A stretch of DNA of 64,000 bases from Luteolibacter pohnpeiensis (GTDB lineage: Bacteria; Verrucomicrobiota; Verrucomicrobiia; Verrucomicrobiales; Akkermansiaceae), in contig NZ_JAENIJ010000006.1 in NCBI RefSeq assembly GCF_016595435.1, forward strand, positions 124,001 through 188,000, read 5' to 3'. Positions within the stretch are counted from its first letter, which is position 1; every line of letters starts with the position of its first letter. The position numbers and the translations under genes were made by a program. A model generated the notes under the pieces. It searched no databases. It saw nothing but the letters and a program-made list of their open reading frames with translations, and had not been told where the DNA came from. Below are positions 7,239 through 17,494 of this stretch, one piece after another.

Positions 7239-9506
7239 ATGCACGACACGCCTTTTCGTACTACGATTGCCCGAGATGCACTTGCCGGTTTGGTTGTATC
7301 CCTGGTTGCCTTGCCACTATGTTTGGGGATTGCCCAGGCATCCGGTGTTCCTCCCATGTCAGGACTAATCGCCGGTGTGATTGGCGGCATTGTCGTGGGT
7401 TTTCTCAGCGGATCCCATATCAGTGTTTCCGGTCCATCAGCGGGCTATACCGCGATTGTTCTCGCACAGATTGCAGCGGTCGGCGGCAATCTTCAGGCAT
7501 TGTTCCTCATGGTTTTTTTAAGTGGTTTGATCCAGCTTGGATTCAGTGCGCTGAAAGCTGGGTTTTTCTCCAACTACATTCCTAACAATGTCATCAAAGG
7601 TCTTCTGGCGGCGATTGGATTGATTCTGATTCTTAAGCAAATCCCGCATTTGATAGGTTATGATTTCGAGCCTGAGGGTGCGATGTCATTTAAGGAAAAT
7701 GCAGGTGCGAATACCTTCACTTCGTTGCTGAACATGAACCTCAATTGGGGCGCTTGTATCATCGGCCTGGTTTGTCTTGCTTTCCTTTTCCTATGGGACT
7801 TGTCGCCGCTTAAAAAACTCCTGGTTCCGTCTGCATTGTTGGCGGTTCTGCTCGCCATTGGCATCAATGCGATTTTCCTCGCGACCGGATCATCACTTGC
7901 CGTGGATTCGAATCATTTGATCAATCTTCCGCTGATTCGGGAAATGGAGAATCCGCTGCATGTTCTCATGTTTCCGGATTTTAGCTATCTAACCAATCCG
8001 GTGATTTACACCGGAGCGCTCGCCATCGCGATTGTTACTTCCCTGGAGGCATTGTTAAGCATTGAAGCCGCTGATAAAATTGATCCCTATCAGCGTGCGA
8101 CTCCACCGAACCGCGAGCTGTTCGCCCAGGGTGTCGGTAACTCGCTGTGCGGATTGTTAGGAGCGATTCCAGTGACCTCGGTGGTCGTCCGCAGTTCGGT
8201 CAATGCGAGCTCGGGTTCCCGGACACGCGCTGCCACGGTGATCCATGGTGTGATCCTTCTTGCCGCGATCATTGCGATTCCTTCGCTGCTGAACATGATA
8301 CCACTTGCAGTGCTTGCTGCGATTCTCATCTCGACTGGCTTCAAATTGGCAAGCCCCGCCTTGTTCAAGCGCATGTATCGCGAAGGATGGAAACAGTTCC
8401 TGCCATTTGTAGCGACAGTTTCGGCAATCATTCTAACAGATTTGCTCACTGGTATCATCATCGGTCTGGTCGTCAGCACCGCATTCATCCTTCGCAGCAA
8501 TCTTCGCAAAGGGGTCCGGATCATTCGTGAAAAGCATGTCGCTGGTGATCTCGTCCGCATTCAACTCGCAAGCCAAGTTAGCTTCCTGAATCGCGCAGCA
8601 CTTACCACGACACTGGAAGAACTTCCATCGGGCAGCCAGGTGGTGATCGATGCCAGAACCACAGATTATATTGATCCAGACATCCATGCCTTGATTCTAA
8701 AATTCCGGAATGAACAAGCCCCTGCCCGGGAAATCGGAGTGAGCCTGGTTGGCTTCATGCCACACTACAAGTGGGACGACGAAGTGCAATATGTTGACGT
8801 CAGCACCAAGGAAGCACAGACGAAACTGACACCTCAGGATGTGCTCCAGTTGTTAAAGGAAGGAAACCGCAGATTTGTGAACGGAGACCGGCTTTATCGT
8901 GATTTGGCTCGTCAGGTAAATGTTACCGCTGGCGGCCAGCATCCCATGGCGGTGGTTCTCGGTTGCATGGATTCACGTGCCTCTACGGAGTTGTTATTTG
9001 ATCTCGGTTTGGGTGATATTTTCACGGTGCGTCAGGCTGGTGCCATTGGCGGGCGGAAAGCACTTGGAAGCATCGAGTATGGCTGCAAGGCAGCGGGATC
9101 GAAACTGATTGTTGTGCTTGGTCACACAGGTTGCGGAGCGGTGACTGCGGCATGCCAAGTCGGGCATCAAAAAGCGGACCCGGTAGCCGCCACAGGCCTT
9201 AATAACATTGGCTATGTGACGGAGGTGATCCACGAAGCTTACGAAGAAGAAATCAAATGCTGTGGCGAACCTAAAGAAGTCTCGGCTGATTTCGTCGACC
9301 GTGTTGCCCGGCGCAACGTGCTCCGGACCATGAAATACATTCGTGAAAATAGCGATGTCTTACGCGAGATGATCGAGACCAATCAGATCGCGGTCGTCGG
9401 TGCGATGTATGACATCCGGTCCGGTCAGGTGGACTTTTTTGAAGCCGACCCGGCATCAGCGCTCAAAGGCCTGCCGACCGAAGAGCCGATTGCCATCCCG
9501 GCCTGA
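7239..9506 (+). CDS. SulP anion transporter fused to STAS and beta-carbonic anhydrase (755 aa)
   Basis: Probable bicarbonate carrier joined to the enzyme that interconverts CO2 and bicarbonate. Residues about 10-420 are the SulP membrane part ('ALPLCLGIAQASGVPPMSGL', 'GSHISVSGPSAGYTAIV'). Residues about 430-515 look like a STAS domain. Residues about 530-740 are a beta-carbonic anhydrase with the full zinc set: Cys576, Asp578 and Arg580 in 'GCMDSR', and His629 and Cys632 in 'HTGCGA'. All catalytic residues are kept, so the enzyme should work. SulP-carbonic anhydrase fusions are a known architecture. The gene stands alone after a long upstream gap and ends before a hairpin at 9529. Confidence 0.93.
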   Translation: MHDTPFRTTIARDALAGLVVSLVALPLCLGIAQASGVPPMSGLIAGVIGGIVVGFLSGSHISVSGPSAGYTAIVLAQIAAVGGNLQALFLMVFLSGLIQLGFSALKAGFFSNYIPNNVIKGLLAAIGLILILKQIPHLIGYDFEPEGAMSFKENAGANTFTSLLNMNLNWGACIIGLVCLAFLFLWDLSPLKKLLVPSALLAVLLAIGINAIFLATGSSLAVDSNHLINLPLIREMENPLHVLMFPDFSYLTNPVIYTGALAIAIVTSLEALLSIEAADKIDPYQRATPPNRELFAQGVGNSLCGLLGAIPVTSVVVRSSVNASSGSRTRAATVIHGVILLAAIIAIPSLLNMIPLAVLAAILISTGFKLASPALFKRMYREGWKQFLPFVATVSAIILTDLLTGIIIGLVVSTAFILRSNLRKGVRIIREKHVAGDLVRIQLASQVSFLNRAALTTTLEELPSGSQVVIDARTTDYIDPDIHALILKFRNEQAPAREIGVSLVGFMPHYKWDDEVQYVDVSTKEAQTKLTPQDVLQLLKEGNRRFVNGDRLYRDLARQVNVTAGGQHPMAVVLGCMDSRASTELLFDLGLGDIFTVRQAGAIGGRKALGSIEYGCKAAGSKLIVVLGHTGCGAVTAACQVGHQKADPVAATGLNNIGYVTEVIHEAYEEEIKCCGEPKEVSADFVDRVARRNVLRTMKYIRENSDVLREMIETNQIAVVGAMYDIRSGQVDFFEADPASALKGLPTEEPIAIPA

Positions 9507-9528
9507 TCCCTTTGTTTGGAAGTCGATA

Positions 9529-9565
9529 AGCTCGTCTCCTTCTCATTCGAGGGAGGCGGGCTTTG
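9529..9565. terminator. Hairpin between convergent SulP-CA and mutS
   Basis: A 12-bp stem (9529-9540 pairing with 9553-9564, two G-T pairs) with a 12-base loop lies between two converging genes. Neither side has a long T-run, so termination strength is uncertain. The position favours a shared terminator. Confidence 0.45.
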
Positions 9566-9623
9566 ATGTTCTTAGACGAATGCTTTGAAAACGAAATCCG
9601 CGAGGATGGCTTCGTGGGAATCG

Positions 9624-12107
9624 TTAGAAATCCGCAAACAGGTCCATCTGCGGTGAGTTTGCCTTTGGCAGCTGGTGATCCTGAACGGTGTCTTTGGCCT
9701 TCGGGCCTCGGGTTTTGGCTTCAGGCTTCACCGAGTGGAGCTCAAGGTGCGAAAGGATGGCCTTTGCACGTTCGACCACGGGTTTTGGCAGACCCGCAAG
9801 ACGGGCAACCTGGATGCCATAGGATTTGTCTGCGGCGCCAGGCAGGATCTTGTGCAGGAAAATGATCTCATCATTCCATTCTCGCACCGCAACGTTGTAG
9901 TTGGCTACGGCAACCTTCGTATTCGCAAGGTCGGTCAGCTCGTGATAATGGGTGGCGAACAAAGTGCGGCAACCGATGACATCGTGCAAATGTTCGGCGA
10001 CGGACCAGGCAATCGATAAGCCATCAAAGGTCGCGGTGCCACGGCCGATTTCATCCAGAATGACCAGTGATCGATCGGTCGCGTGATTGAGAATCAGCGC
10101 GGTTTCGCTCATTTCGACCATGAAAGTGGATTGGCCGCGCGAGAGATCATCCGAGGCGCCGACACGGCAGAAAATCCGATCCACTAGACCGATCGTAGCT
10201 TCTTCCGCAGGGACAAATGCGCCGATCTGCGCCATCACGGCAATGAGGGCAATCTGGCGGATGTAGGTGGATTTTCCCGCCATGTTGGGACCTGTTAGAA
10301 TCTGCAGCCGTGCATCCTCGGGATCGAGTTCTGTATCGTTCGGAACAAACTTGGTATCGGTCAGGGTTTGTTCCAACACCGGATGGCGGCCATCTTTGAT
10401 GAAGAAGTCCTTGCCTTCGTGCAAATTCGGTCGGCAGTGTCGGTGGAGTTGTGCCGTTTCCGCCAATGCGCACAGCACGTCAATTTCTGCGACTGCTGCT
10501 GCGGTTTCCTGCAAACGTGAAAGGTGTGTGACCACCTGCGACCGGAGTTGGAGGAATAATTCATTCTCCAATTGCTTTGAACGTTCTTCCGAGCCCAGCA
10601 CCTTGTTCTCCATTTCCTTCAGGCCGGGCGTGATGTAGCGCTCGGCGTTGGCCATGGTTTGCTTCCGGGTGTAGTCGTCTGGAACTTTGGAAAGATTGGA
10701 AGTGGTAACCTCGATGAAGTAGCCGAAGACGTTGTTGAATTTGATCTTCAGCGAATCAATTCCAGTGCGCTGCCGCTCATCTTCCTGCAATCGGGCGATC
10801 CAGTCTTTTCCGCCACGTGCTGCGGATCGGAGTTCATCCAATTCCTGGGACCAGCCGTCGCGGATGATCCCGCCATCCCGCAGATTGGCCGGAGGCTCAT
10901 CGGCGAGTGCAGCGGCAAGTAAATCGGTTAGATCCGTAAAATCATGGAGTGCGTTTACCAATGCGGAGTCTTCGGAAATGAGTGAGCTCAGGTCATCCTT
11001 GAGCTCAGGGATATGGGTGAGGGAAATCCCCAATGACTGAAGATCACGAGCATTGCCGGAGCCTTGGGAAAGCCGGGAAGTGGTGCGCTCAATGTCACGG
11101 ATGCCTTTCAGCGAGTCACGGCATTTGGAAAGCAGGAACGGCTCTGCTAGAAAAGCGGCGATGATATCCTGGCGAGCTGTTAGAGTGGAGAGATCACGCA
11201 ACGGATGGAGAATCCAGTCGCGCAGAAGTCGGGCTCCCATCGGCGTGGCGGTTCGGTCGAGCACGCCTAACAATGTGTGCGCCTTGCCTGAGCGTGAGTC
11301 GACCAGATCGAGATTGCGTTGGGACGAGGCGTCGATCAGGACGTGGCTTTCGCTTTCGCGGACGCGCGGTGGGCGAAGATGTCCGCAAGGACGCCGCAGT
11401 TGGTGCAGCAGGTAATGCAGGATCGCCCCGGCGCATCCGCTTGCCGCGTGGAGTTCGGAGCAGCCGAAGCCATCGAGTGAATGAACGTTGAAATGATCCT
11501 TCAGGAGTTGCGTGGCATGCTCCGGGAGGAACGAGTAACCATCGTAGACCATGCAATTCACCAACGCACCGAATTCGTCCGTTTGGTGATCCGGGATCAG
11601 GAGTTCGGAGGGCGAAAGGCGAGCGATTTCATCGGTCAGCTGACCGTCATCGGCGAATTCGGCGATGGTGAATTCACCAGTGGTGTGATCGACGCAGGCC
11701 AAGCCGAGCTTTTTACCATGACGGAACACGGCAGCCAGGTAGTTGGGGCGTTGGTCGTCCAGCAAGGTGAGATCATCAATGGAGCCGGCGGTTAGAATCC
11801 GGGCAATTTCGCGTTCGACGAGTTTTCCCGGTTTCGGCTCTGAGGTCTGTTCGGCTATCGCGACTCGTTTGCCGGCTTTCAACAGGCGGGCAATGTAGCC
11901 CTGGGCTGCATGGTATGGGACCCCGCACATTGGGTAGCCGCCGCGTTTTGTTAGAGCAACATTGAGAATGGGCGCGGCAGTCTTCGCGTCCTCGTAGAAC
12001 ATCTCGTAAAAGTCACCAAGACGGTAAAACAGGATGATGTCTGCGGGCAAAGATTTCCGCATGGCCAGGTATTGGGCCATCATCGGAGTCGGGGTGGACG
12101 CGGACAT
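9624..12107 (-). CDS. mutS: DNA mismatch repair protein MutS (827 aa)
   Basis: Mismatch-recognition ATPase. The N-terminal mismatch-binding motif is present ('GDFYEMFYEDA', Phe-x-Glu wedge), followed by connector, lever and clamp regions and the C-terminal ATPase with Walker A 'GPNMAGKSTYI' and Walker B/signature 'ILDEIGRGTATFDG'. The ATG at 12107 gives MSASTPTPMMAQYL, a usual MutS beginning. A GTG at 12179 in frame would add 24 unlikely residues. No ribosome-binding site is visible at 12107. No mutL lies nearby. Length is close to the family's usual 850-880. Confidence 0.95.
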   Translation of the reverse strand: MSASTPTPMMAQYLAMRKSLPADIILFYRLGDFYEMFYEDAKTAAPILNVALTKRGGYPMCGVPYHAAQGYIARLLKAGKRVAIAEQTSEPKPGKLVEREIARILTAGSIDDLTLLDDQRPNYLAAVFRHGKKLGLACVDHTTGEFTIAEFADDGQLTDEIARLSPSELLIPDHQTDEFGALVNCMVYDGYSFLPEHATQLLKDHFNVHSLDGFGCSELHAASGCAGAILHYLLHQLRRPCGHLRPPRVRESESHVLIDASSQRNLDLVDSRSGKAHTLLGVLDRTATPMGARLLRDWILHPLRDLSTLTARQDIIAAFLAEPFLLSKCRDSLKGIRDIERTTSRLSQGSGNARDLQSLGISLTHIPELKDDLSSLISEDSALVNALHDFTDLTDLLAAALADEPPANLRDGGIIRDGWSQELDELRSAARGGKDWIARLQEDERQRTGIDSLKIKFNNVFGYFIEVTTSNLSKVPDDYTRKQTMANAERYITPGLKEMENKVLGSEERSKQLENELFLQLRSQVVTHLSRLQETAAAVAEIDVLCALAETAQLHRHCRPNLHEGKDFFIKDGRHPVLEQTLTDTKFVPNDTELDPEDARLQILTGPNMAGKSTYIRQIALIAVMAQIGAFVPAEEATIGLVDRIFCRVGASDDLSRGQSTFMVEMSETALILNHATDRSLVILDEIGRGTATFDGLSIAWSVAEHLHDVIGCRTLFATHYHELTDLANTKVAVANYNVAVREWNDEIIFLHKILPGAADKSYGIQVARLAGLPKPVVERAKAILSHLELHSVKPEAKTRGPKAKDTVQDHQLPKANSPQMDLFADF

Positions 12108-12184
12108 GCCCACAGCCTGAGGGTTGGGAAAAAAAGATTCCAGATTGAAGACGAAGAAATCATCGGAAAGTGGAATCACAACTT

Positions 12185-12206
12185 CATCTGCAATCGGTTG
12201 CAGATG
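12185..12206. promoter_or_regulatory. Perfect 9-bp inverted repeat between divergent genes
   Basis: CATCTGCAA, loop TCGG, TTGCAGATG, lying between mutS (minus) and the secreted repeat protein (plus). The half-sequence TTGCAGA occurs again near 12265. As the genes diverge here, a terminator is not needed, so an operator or a leader hairpin is more likely. Confidence 0.35.
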
Positions 12207-12371
12207 GATTTTCCGTATTTGATGGAATTTCTGATCGGACGAAATCCAGTATTTTCAAACGATTGCAGACTTTTGGGCACCCGCTGAAATATGGATCTGT
12301 GATAGCTGTTGTTGGATTTTGCGGGGCTATTTTCAGTTGAGATATCAGGGTGGTCCTTTAGCTACAGGAGT

Positions 12372-14495
12372 ATGCCGGAACCAATGTGGACAAAAACTGA
12401 GCAGCGGTGGTTCGCCACGATGGCGTTAGTGTGGGCGGTTTCAGCCATGCCAGCTGGAGCGGTGGACCAAGTTTGGACGGGGGCAACTGCAAGTTTTGCG
12501 GATGCTTCGCTTTGGACTGGAGATGGCCAGATTCCCGGCAGTGGCGACAATGCTTTTGTCAACAATGGTGGCACGGTGCAGATCGGTGCCTCAGATCCAG
12601 CTTGGTCACTAACAGACCTTCGTGCGGGTGAATCGCTCGATAGCTCGGGAACCTATATGCAAAGCGGCGGCACGGTGACCGCCGTAGGGTGGCTGCGGCT
12701 CGGATTTGGCAATGGCGCGACCGGCTCGTATACGCTGAGCGGCGGAACTCTGAACTTGGCGAATCGGGCCTATCTGGGGGCGAAAGACGGAAGCCAATCC
12801 GCAGGCGGAAATGGGATTTTAACCATCACCGGTGGTGTTCTGAATCATACAGCATCCGGTCAATACATCACGGTCGGTAGCAGAAATACCGGAGATTACG
12901 GCCACTTGGCGACAACTGGAAAGATTTTGCAATCTGGCGGCACGTTGAACGTTTCAGGACAGCTTTTCATCGGAAATGGTAGCGCGGGTTCAGACACCCT
13001 GGCTGGAACTTATGAATTGAGTGGCAACGGTGCGCTGAACATCTCGAACTGGTTTGTGCTCGGCCGCGGCGGGTCGATGGGGCAGATGGAGATGTCCGGC
13101 GGAACGGTTGTAAAAACCGGCACATCGACCAGTGTGATCCTGGGGATCAGCTCAACAGGTCGCGGCACCCTCAATCAAACCGGCGGAGTTTTTACCAATA
13201 CGGAAAGCCCGACCTGGTTTGGTGAATCGGGGGGCAGCGGATATTGGAATCTGAGCGGCGACGCGGAGGCGGTTCTCGGAAACGTTTATCTGGCTCAGAG
13301 CGCGACTTCTACCGGTGAGTTCAACCTGAATGGCGGAACTCTCAGTTTGATCCATTTCGATCCTGCTGTCTCCGATCCAGCAGGCACGACTTACTCGAAA
13401 GTTCTTTTCAACGGCGGGACCTTGAAAGCCAGAGCGGACGATGGGAATTTTTTGCCAATCAGCGTGACCACCGCAGAAATCGCATCGGGCGGCGCAGTGG
13501 TCGATAGTGATGGTTTTGATATCACCTTTGACCAAGCGCTTACCAGTACAGGGGGCGACGGTGGCTTGATCAAAAAAGGCGCGGGCACTTTGCTTCTGAA
13601 TGGGGAAAATGCCTATTCGGGCATGACCTCTGCCACCCAGGGGGAATTGATTTTGAATGGCTCGATCGATGCTCCCGCTCCGCCGTCAGATTATCATGGA
13701 ACAATCGGTGAGTTCTCCTGTGCTTCGCTCACCTTTTCCGCTGCAGCTCGGATGCTCGTAGAAATCGATAGCTCCGGCGTGCTGGCCGATCATGTTTCGG
13801 TTGCTGGCAATGTCGAATTGGGTAACGCCGAGCTGGTTGTTAGCGATGTTGCCAACGAAGTGTTGCCGCCTGGGACTCGTCTGGAATTGATCAAGTACGA
13901 GGGTAACCTTACAGGCGCGTTTTCCAATGCGGCTGATGGTGCGGATCTAACCATTGGATCTAACACTTTTAAAGTGAACTACCATGATACATCCGCCGTG
14001 ACCCTTACGATTCCGGGAGAAGTTGGAATCTCACTGGAAGACTGGCTTTCTGAAAAAATAGCCGACGAATCGCAGCGCGATCTCATGGCAGATCCCGATC
14101 GGGACGGGCGTGAGAATCTGCTGGAATTTGCTCTGGATGGCGACCCGATGTCCGCGACGGATGATGGGAAAATGACGATGTCGGTGGCATCTCCAGAAAG
14201 TTCTGCAAATGCGGTGATGTTAACCTTGCCGGTGCGCACAGGAGCACAGTTTTCCGGAACCGGTCCCATGACTTCGCTGCCTGTCGATGGGCTTTCTTAC
14301 ATCATCGAAGCCTCAACCGATCTCGTCGATTTTACCTCGTTGGGGATTCACGAGGTCGGGGTGCTTTCCACGGATGGAATGCCGGATCTGTCCGCGGGAT
14401 GGAATTATCGGCGGTTTGTCGTCTCATCCTCACCCGACACACCAAGCCCGCGGCAATTCATGCGAGTGCGGGTGATCCGTGCCAATGCCCAATAA
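12372..14495 (+). CDS. Secreted autotransporter-associated beta-strand-repeat protein (707 aa)
   Basis: Large exported beta-helix-like protein of the type common in Verrucomicrobia and Planctomycetes. After the signal peptide (ending MPAGAVDQ) come many repeats of the pattern 'SGGTLNL / G.G..GSYTLSGG', then 'LIKKGAGTLLLNGENAYSG', the hallmark of autotransporter-associated repeats. The C-terminal 150 residues carry 'DPDRDGRENLLEFALDGDP', a tail seen on many surface proteins of this phylum. There is no beta-barrel translocator domain. The start is unsure: ATG at 12372 has AGGAG only one base upstream, and ATG at 12384 is the alternative. Partner or substrate is unknown; cell-surface or polysaccharide-binding roles are plausible. 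The next gene (GH43) is 31 bp downstream. Confidence 0.8.
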   Translation: MPEPMWTKTEQRWFATMALVWAVSAMPAGAVDQVWTGATASFADASLWTGDGQIPGSGDNAFVNNGGTVQIGASDPAWSLTDLRAGESLDSSGTYMQSGGTVTAVGWLRLGFGNGATGSYTLSGGTLNLANRAYLGAKDGSQSAGGNGILTITGGVLNHTASGQYITVGSRNTGDYGHLATTGKILQSGGTLNVSGQLFIGNGSAGSDTLAGTYELSGNGALNISNWFVLGRGGSMGQMEMSGGTVVKTGTSTSVILGISSTGRGTLNQTGGVFTNTESPTWFGESGGSGYWNLSGDAEAVLGNVYLAQSATSTGEFNLNGGTLSLIHFDPAVSDPAGTTYSKVLFNGGTLKARADDGNFLPISVTTAEIASGGAVVDSDGFDITFDQALTSTGGDGGLIKKGAGTLLLNGENAYSGMTSATQGELILNGSIDAPAPPSDYHGTIGEFSCASLTFSAAARMLVEIDSSGVLADHVSVAGNVELGNAELVVSDVANEVLPPGTRLELIKYEGNLTGAFSNAADGADLTIGSNTFKVNYHDTSAVTLTIPGEVGISLEDWLSEKIADESQRDLMADPDRDGRENLLEFALDGDPMSATDDGKMTMSVASPESSANAVMLTLPVRTGAQFSGTGPMTSLPVDGLSYIIEASTDLVDFTSLGIHEVGVLSTDGMPDLSAGWNYRRFVVSSSPDTPSPRQFMRVRVIRANAQ

Positions 14496-14526
14496 TTCGA
14501 GTCTCTAACATCTACTTCCGCTTTTT

Positions 14527-15627
14527 ATGAAATTGAATCTTTTAACCTGTGCTGGTGTCGGACTGCTGAGTTTGTGGGGCATTCCATGTTCAGCTCAAAC
14601 CGGTGGCGACGTGCAAGTCTCCGAAGGGGCTACATTGGGTGGCAATGGCGCTGTTGGTGGTGCCGTGACGGTGAATGGAGATTTCGCCCCAGGCCCCAGT
14701 GAGGCATCACTTTTTGCCGGAAATCCGGTGATCCCGGGTTGGACGGCTGACCCCGAAGGAACCATTTTTGGCAATCGCTACTGGATCTATCCGACTTATT
14801 CAGCGCCTTACGATCAGCAGGTTCATTTCAACGCTTATTCGTCCACAGATCTGGTCAAATGGCAGGTTCATCCCCGGGTTCTGGAAACGAAAAATATCAG
14901 TTGGGCGACCCGTGCGTTGTGGGCACCATCCATTATCGAAAAAGACGGGAAGTATTATATCTTTTTCAGCGCGAATGATATTCAAAGCGATTCGGAAACC
15001 GGTGGCATCGGGGTTGCCGTGGCGGATCAGCCTGAAGGCCCGTTTATGGATTTGTTAGGTGCACCATTGGTCGGGAAATATTACAACGGAGCCCAGCCCA
15101 TCGATGCGTTTGTCTATCATGACGATGATGGCAGTTATTACCTCTTCTACGGTGGTCATAGTCATTGCAATATAGCCAAGCTGAAGGATGATTTCAGCGG
15201 TTTTCAATTGATGACCGGCAGGCGCAGCCTGTTTGTTGAAATCACTCCAACTGACTACGTGGAAGGACCTTTCGTGTTCAAGCGGAATGGGAAATACTAC
15301 TTCATGTGGTCTGAAGGCGGTTGGACTGGGCCGGACTATCGCGTTGCTTACGCCATGTCTGATTCGATCCAGGGGCCTTGGACACGGATCGCCACGATTC
15401 TCCAGCAGGATGCCGAAATCGCGACCGGAGCCGGTCATCACTCGGTGATTCACAATTCGAACACGGATCAATATTACATGGTCTATCACCGCCGCCCACT
15501 TGGTGAAACGGATGGCAACCATCGTGTCACCTGCATCGATGAAATGCATTTCGATGAGAACGGCCTGATCGTGCCCATGACGATGACGTTCAAAGGGGTG
15601 AAGGCCGATCCTTTGCCGCAGGATTAA
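14527..15627 (+). CDS. Secreted GH43-family glycosidase with grafted beta-strand-repeat fragment (366 aa)
   Basis: Probable arabinan/xylan-type glycosidase with a five-bladed propeller. The catalytic trio is visible: base Asp in 'GWTADPEG', pKa-tuning Asp in 'PIDAFVYHDDDG', and acid Glu in 'YVEGPFVFKRNGKYYF'. The signal peptide ends about residue 25. Between it and the catalytic domain lies 'VQVSEGATLGGNGAVGG' followed by 'AVTVNGDFAPGPS', which is a beta-strand-repeat segment normally found inside proteins like the upstream gene's product. So this is a fusion or recombination product. It is probably cotranscribed with the upstream gene (31 bp gap), and a strong hairpin follows at 15635. Exact substrate is not readable. 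Confidence 0.87.
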   Translation: MKLNLLTCAGVGLLSLWGIPCSAQTGGDVQVSEGATLGGNGAVGGAVTVNGDFAPGPSEASLFAGNPVIPGWTADPEGTIFGNRYWIYPTYSAPYDQQVHFNAYSSTDLVKWQVHPRVLETKNISWATRALWAPSIIEKDGKYYIFFSANDIQSDSETGGIGVAVADQPEGPFMDLLGAPLVGKYYNGAQPIDAFVYHDDDGSYYLFYGGHSHCNIAKLKDDFSGFQLMTGRRSLFVEITPTDYVEGPFVFKRNGKYYFMWSEGGWTGPDYRVAYAMSDSIQGPWTRIATILQQDAEIATGAGHHSVIHNSNTDQYYMVYHRRPLGETDGNHRVTCIDEMHFDENGLIVPMTMTFKGVKADPLPQD

Positions 15628-15634
15628 AGCAAAA

Positions 15635-15663
15635 ACGCGCCGGGTCGATCTAACCCGGCGCGT
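15635..15663. terminator. Strong hairpin between GH43 and glyQS
   Basis: An 11-bp perfect stem (ACGCGCCGGGT at 15635-15645 with its complement at 15653-15663) and a 7-base loop, with an A-run on the left. On the minus strand this becomes a T-run, so it fits termination of glyQS well and of the GH43 gene too. Confidence 0.75.
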
Positions 15664-15693
15664 ATTAAGTTGGATCTAACCAATGGTGGATTC

Positions 15694-17259
<1,566 letters not shown>

Positions 17260-17409
17260 TGTTTGAACGGGTTGGGGCGCGGATAGAATCAGGCCCAGGG
17301 GGTTGAGGCAAGACAGGATTGGTGGCCAAATCGCTGCTTGGATGCGCGTCCCTTGATTGCTCAAAGCGTGAATTTCCGGGAATTCCGCCGAGATTTTCAT
17401 CAAAAATGA

Positions 17410-17431
17410 CACCGGCTCGCACTGGCCGGTG
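17410..17431 (-). terminator. Second hairpin downstream of phoH-like gene
   Basis: CACCGGC and GCCGGTG arms with an 8-base loop, directly following (on the minus strand) the stronger hairpin at 17444-17481. It has no T-run, so it may be a backup terminator or a structure in the glyQS leader. Confidence 0.35.
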
Positions 17432-17443
17432 ATGATTGGCCAT

Positions 17444-17481
17444 CCACCTCCGATCGCGTTTTCGGGGTCGATCGGAGGTGG
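17444..17481 (-). terminator. 13-bp hairpin downstream of phoH-like gene
   Basis: Perfect 13-bp stem CCACCTCCGATCG with its complement and a 12-base loop, starting 14 bp past the phoH-like stop. It lacks a T-run on the minus strand, so it may act by stabilising the mRNA end or by terminating only partly. Confidence 0.5.
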
Positions 17482-17494
17482 GGAAAATGCCGAA

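Noticed and set aside
17260-17494. T-box or glycine riboswitch before glyQS
   Set aside because: No T-box sequence, no tandem glycine aptamer pattern; the two hairpins fit phoH-side termination better.
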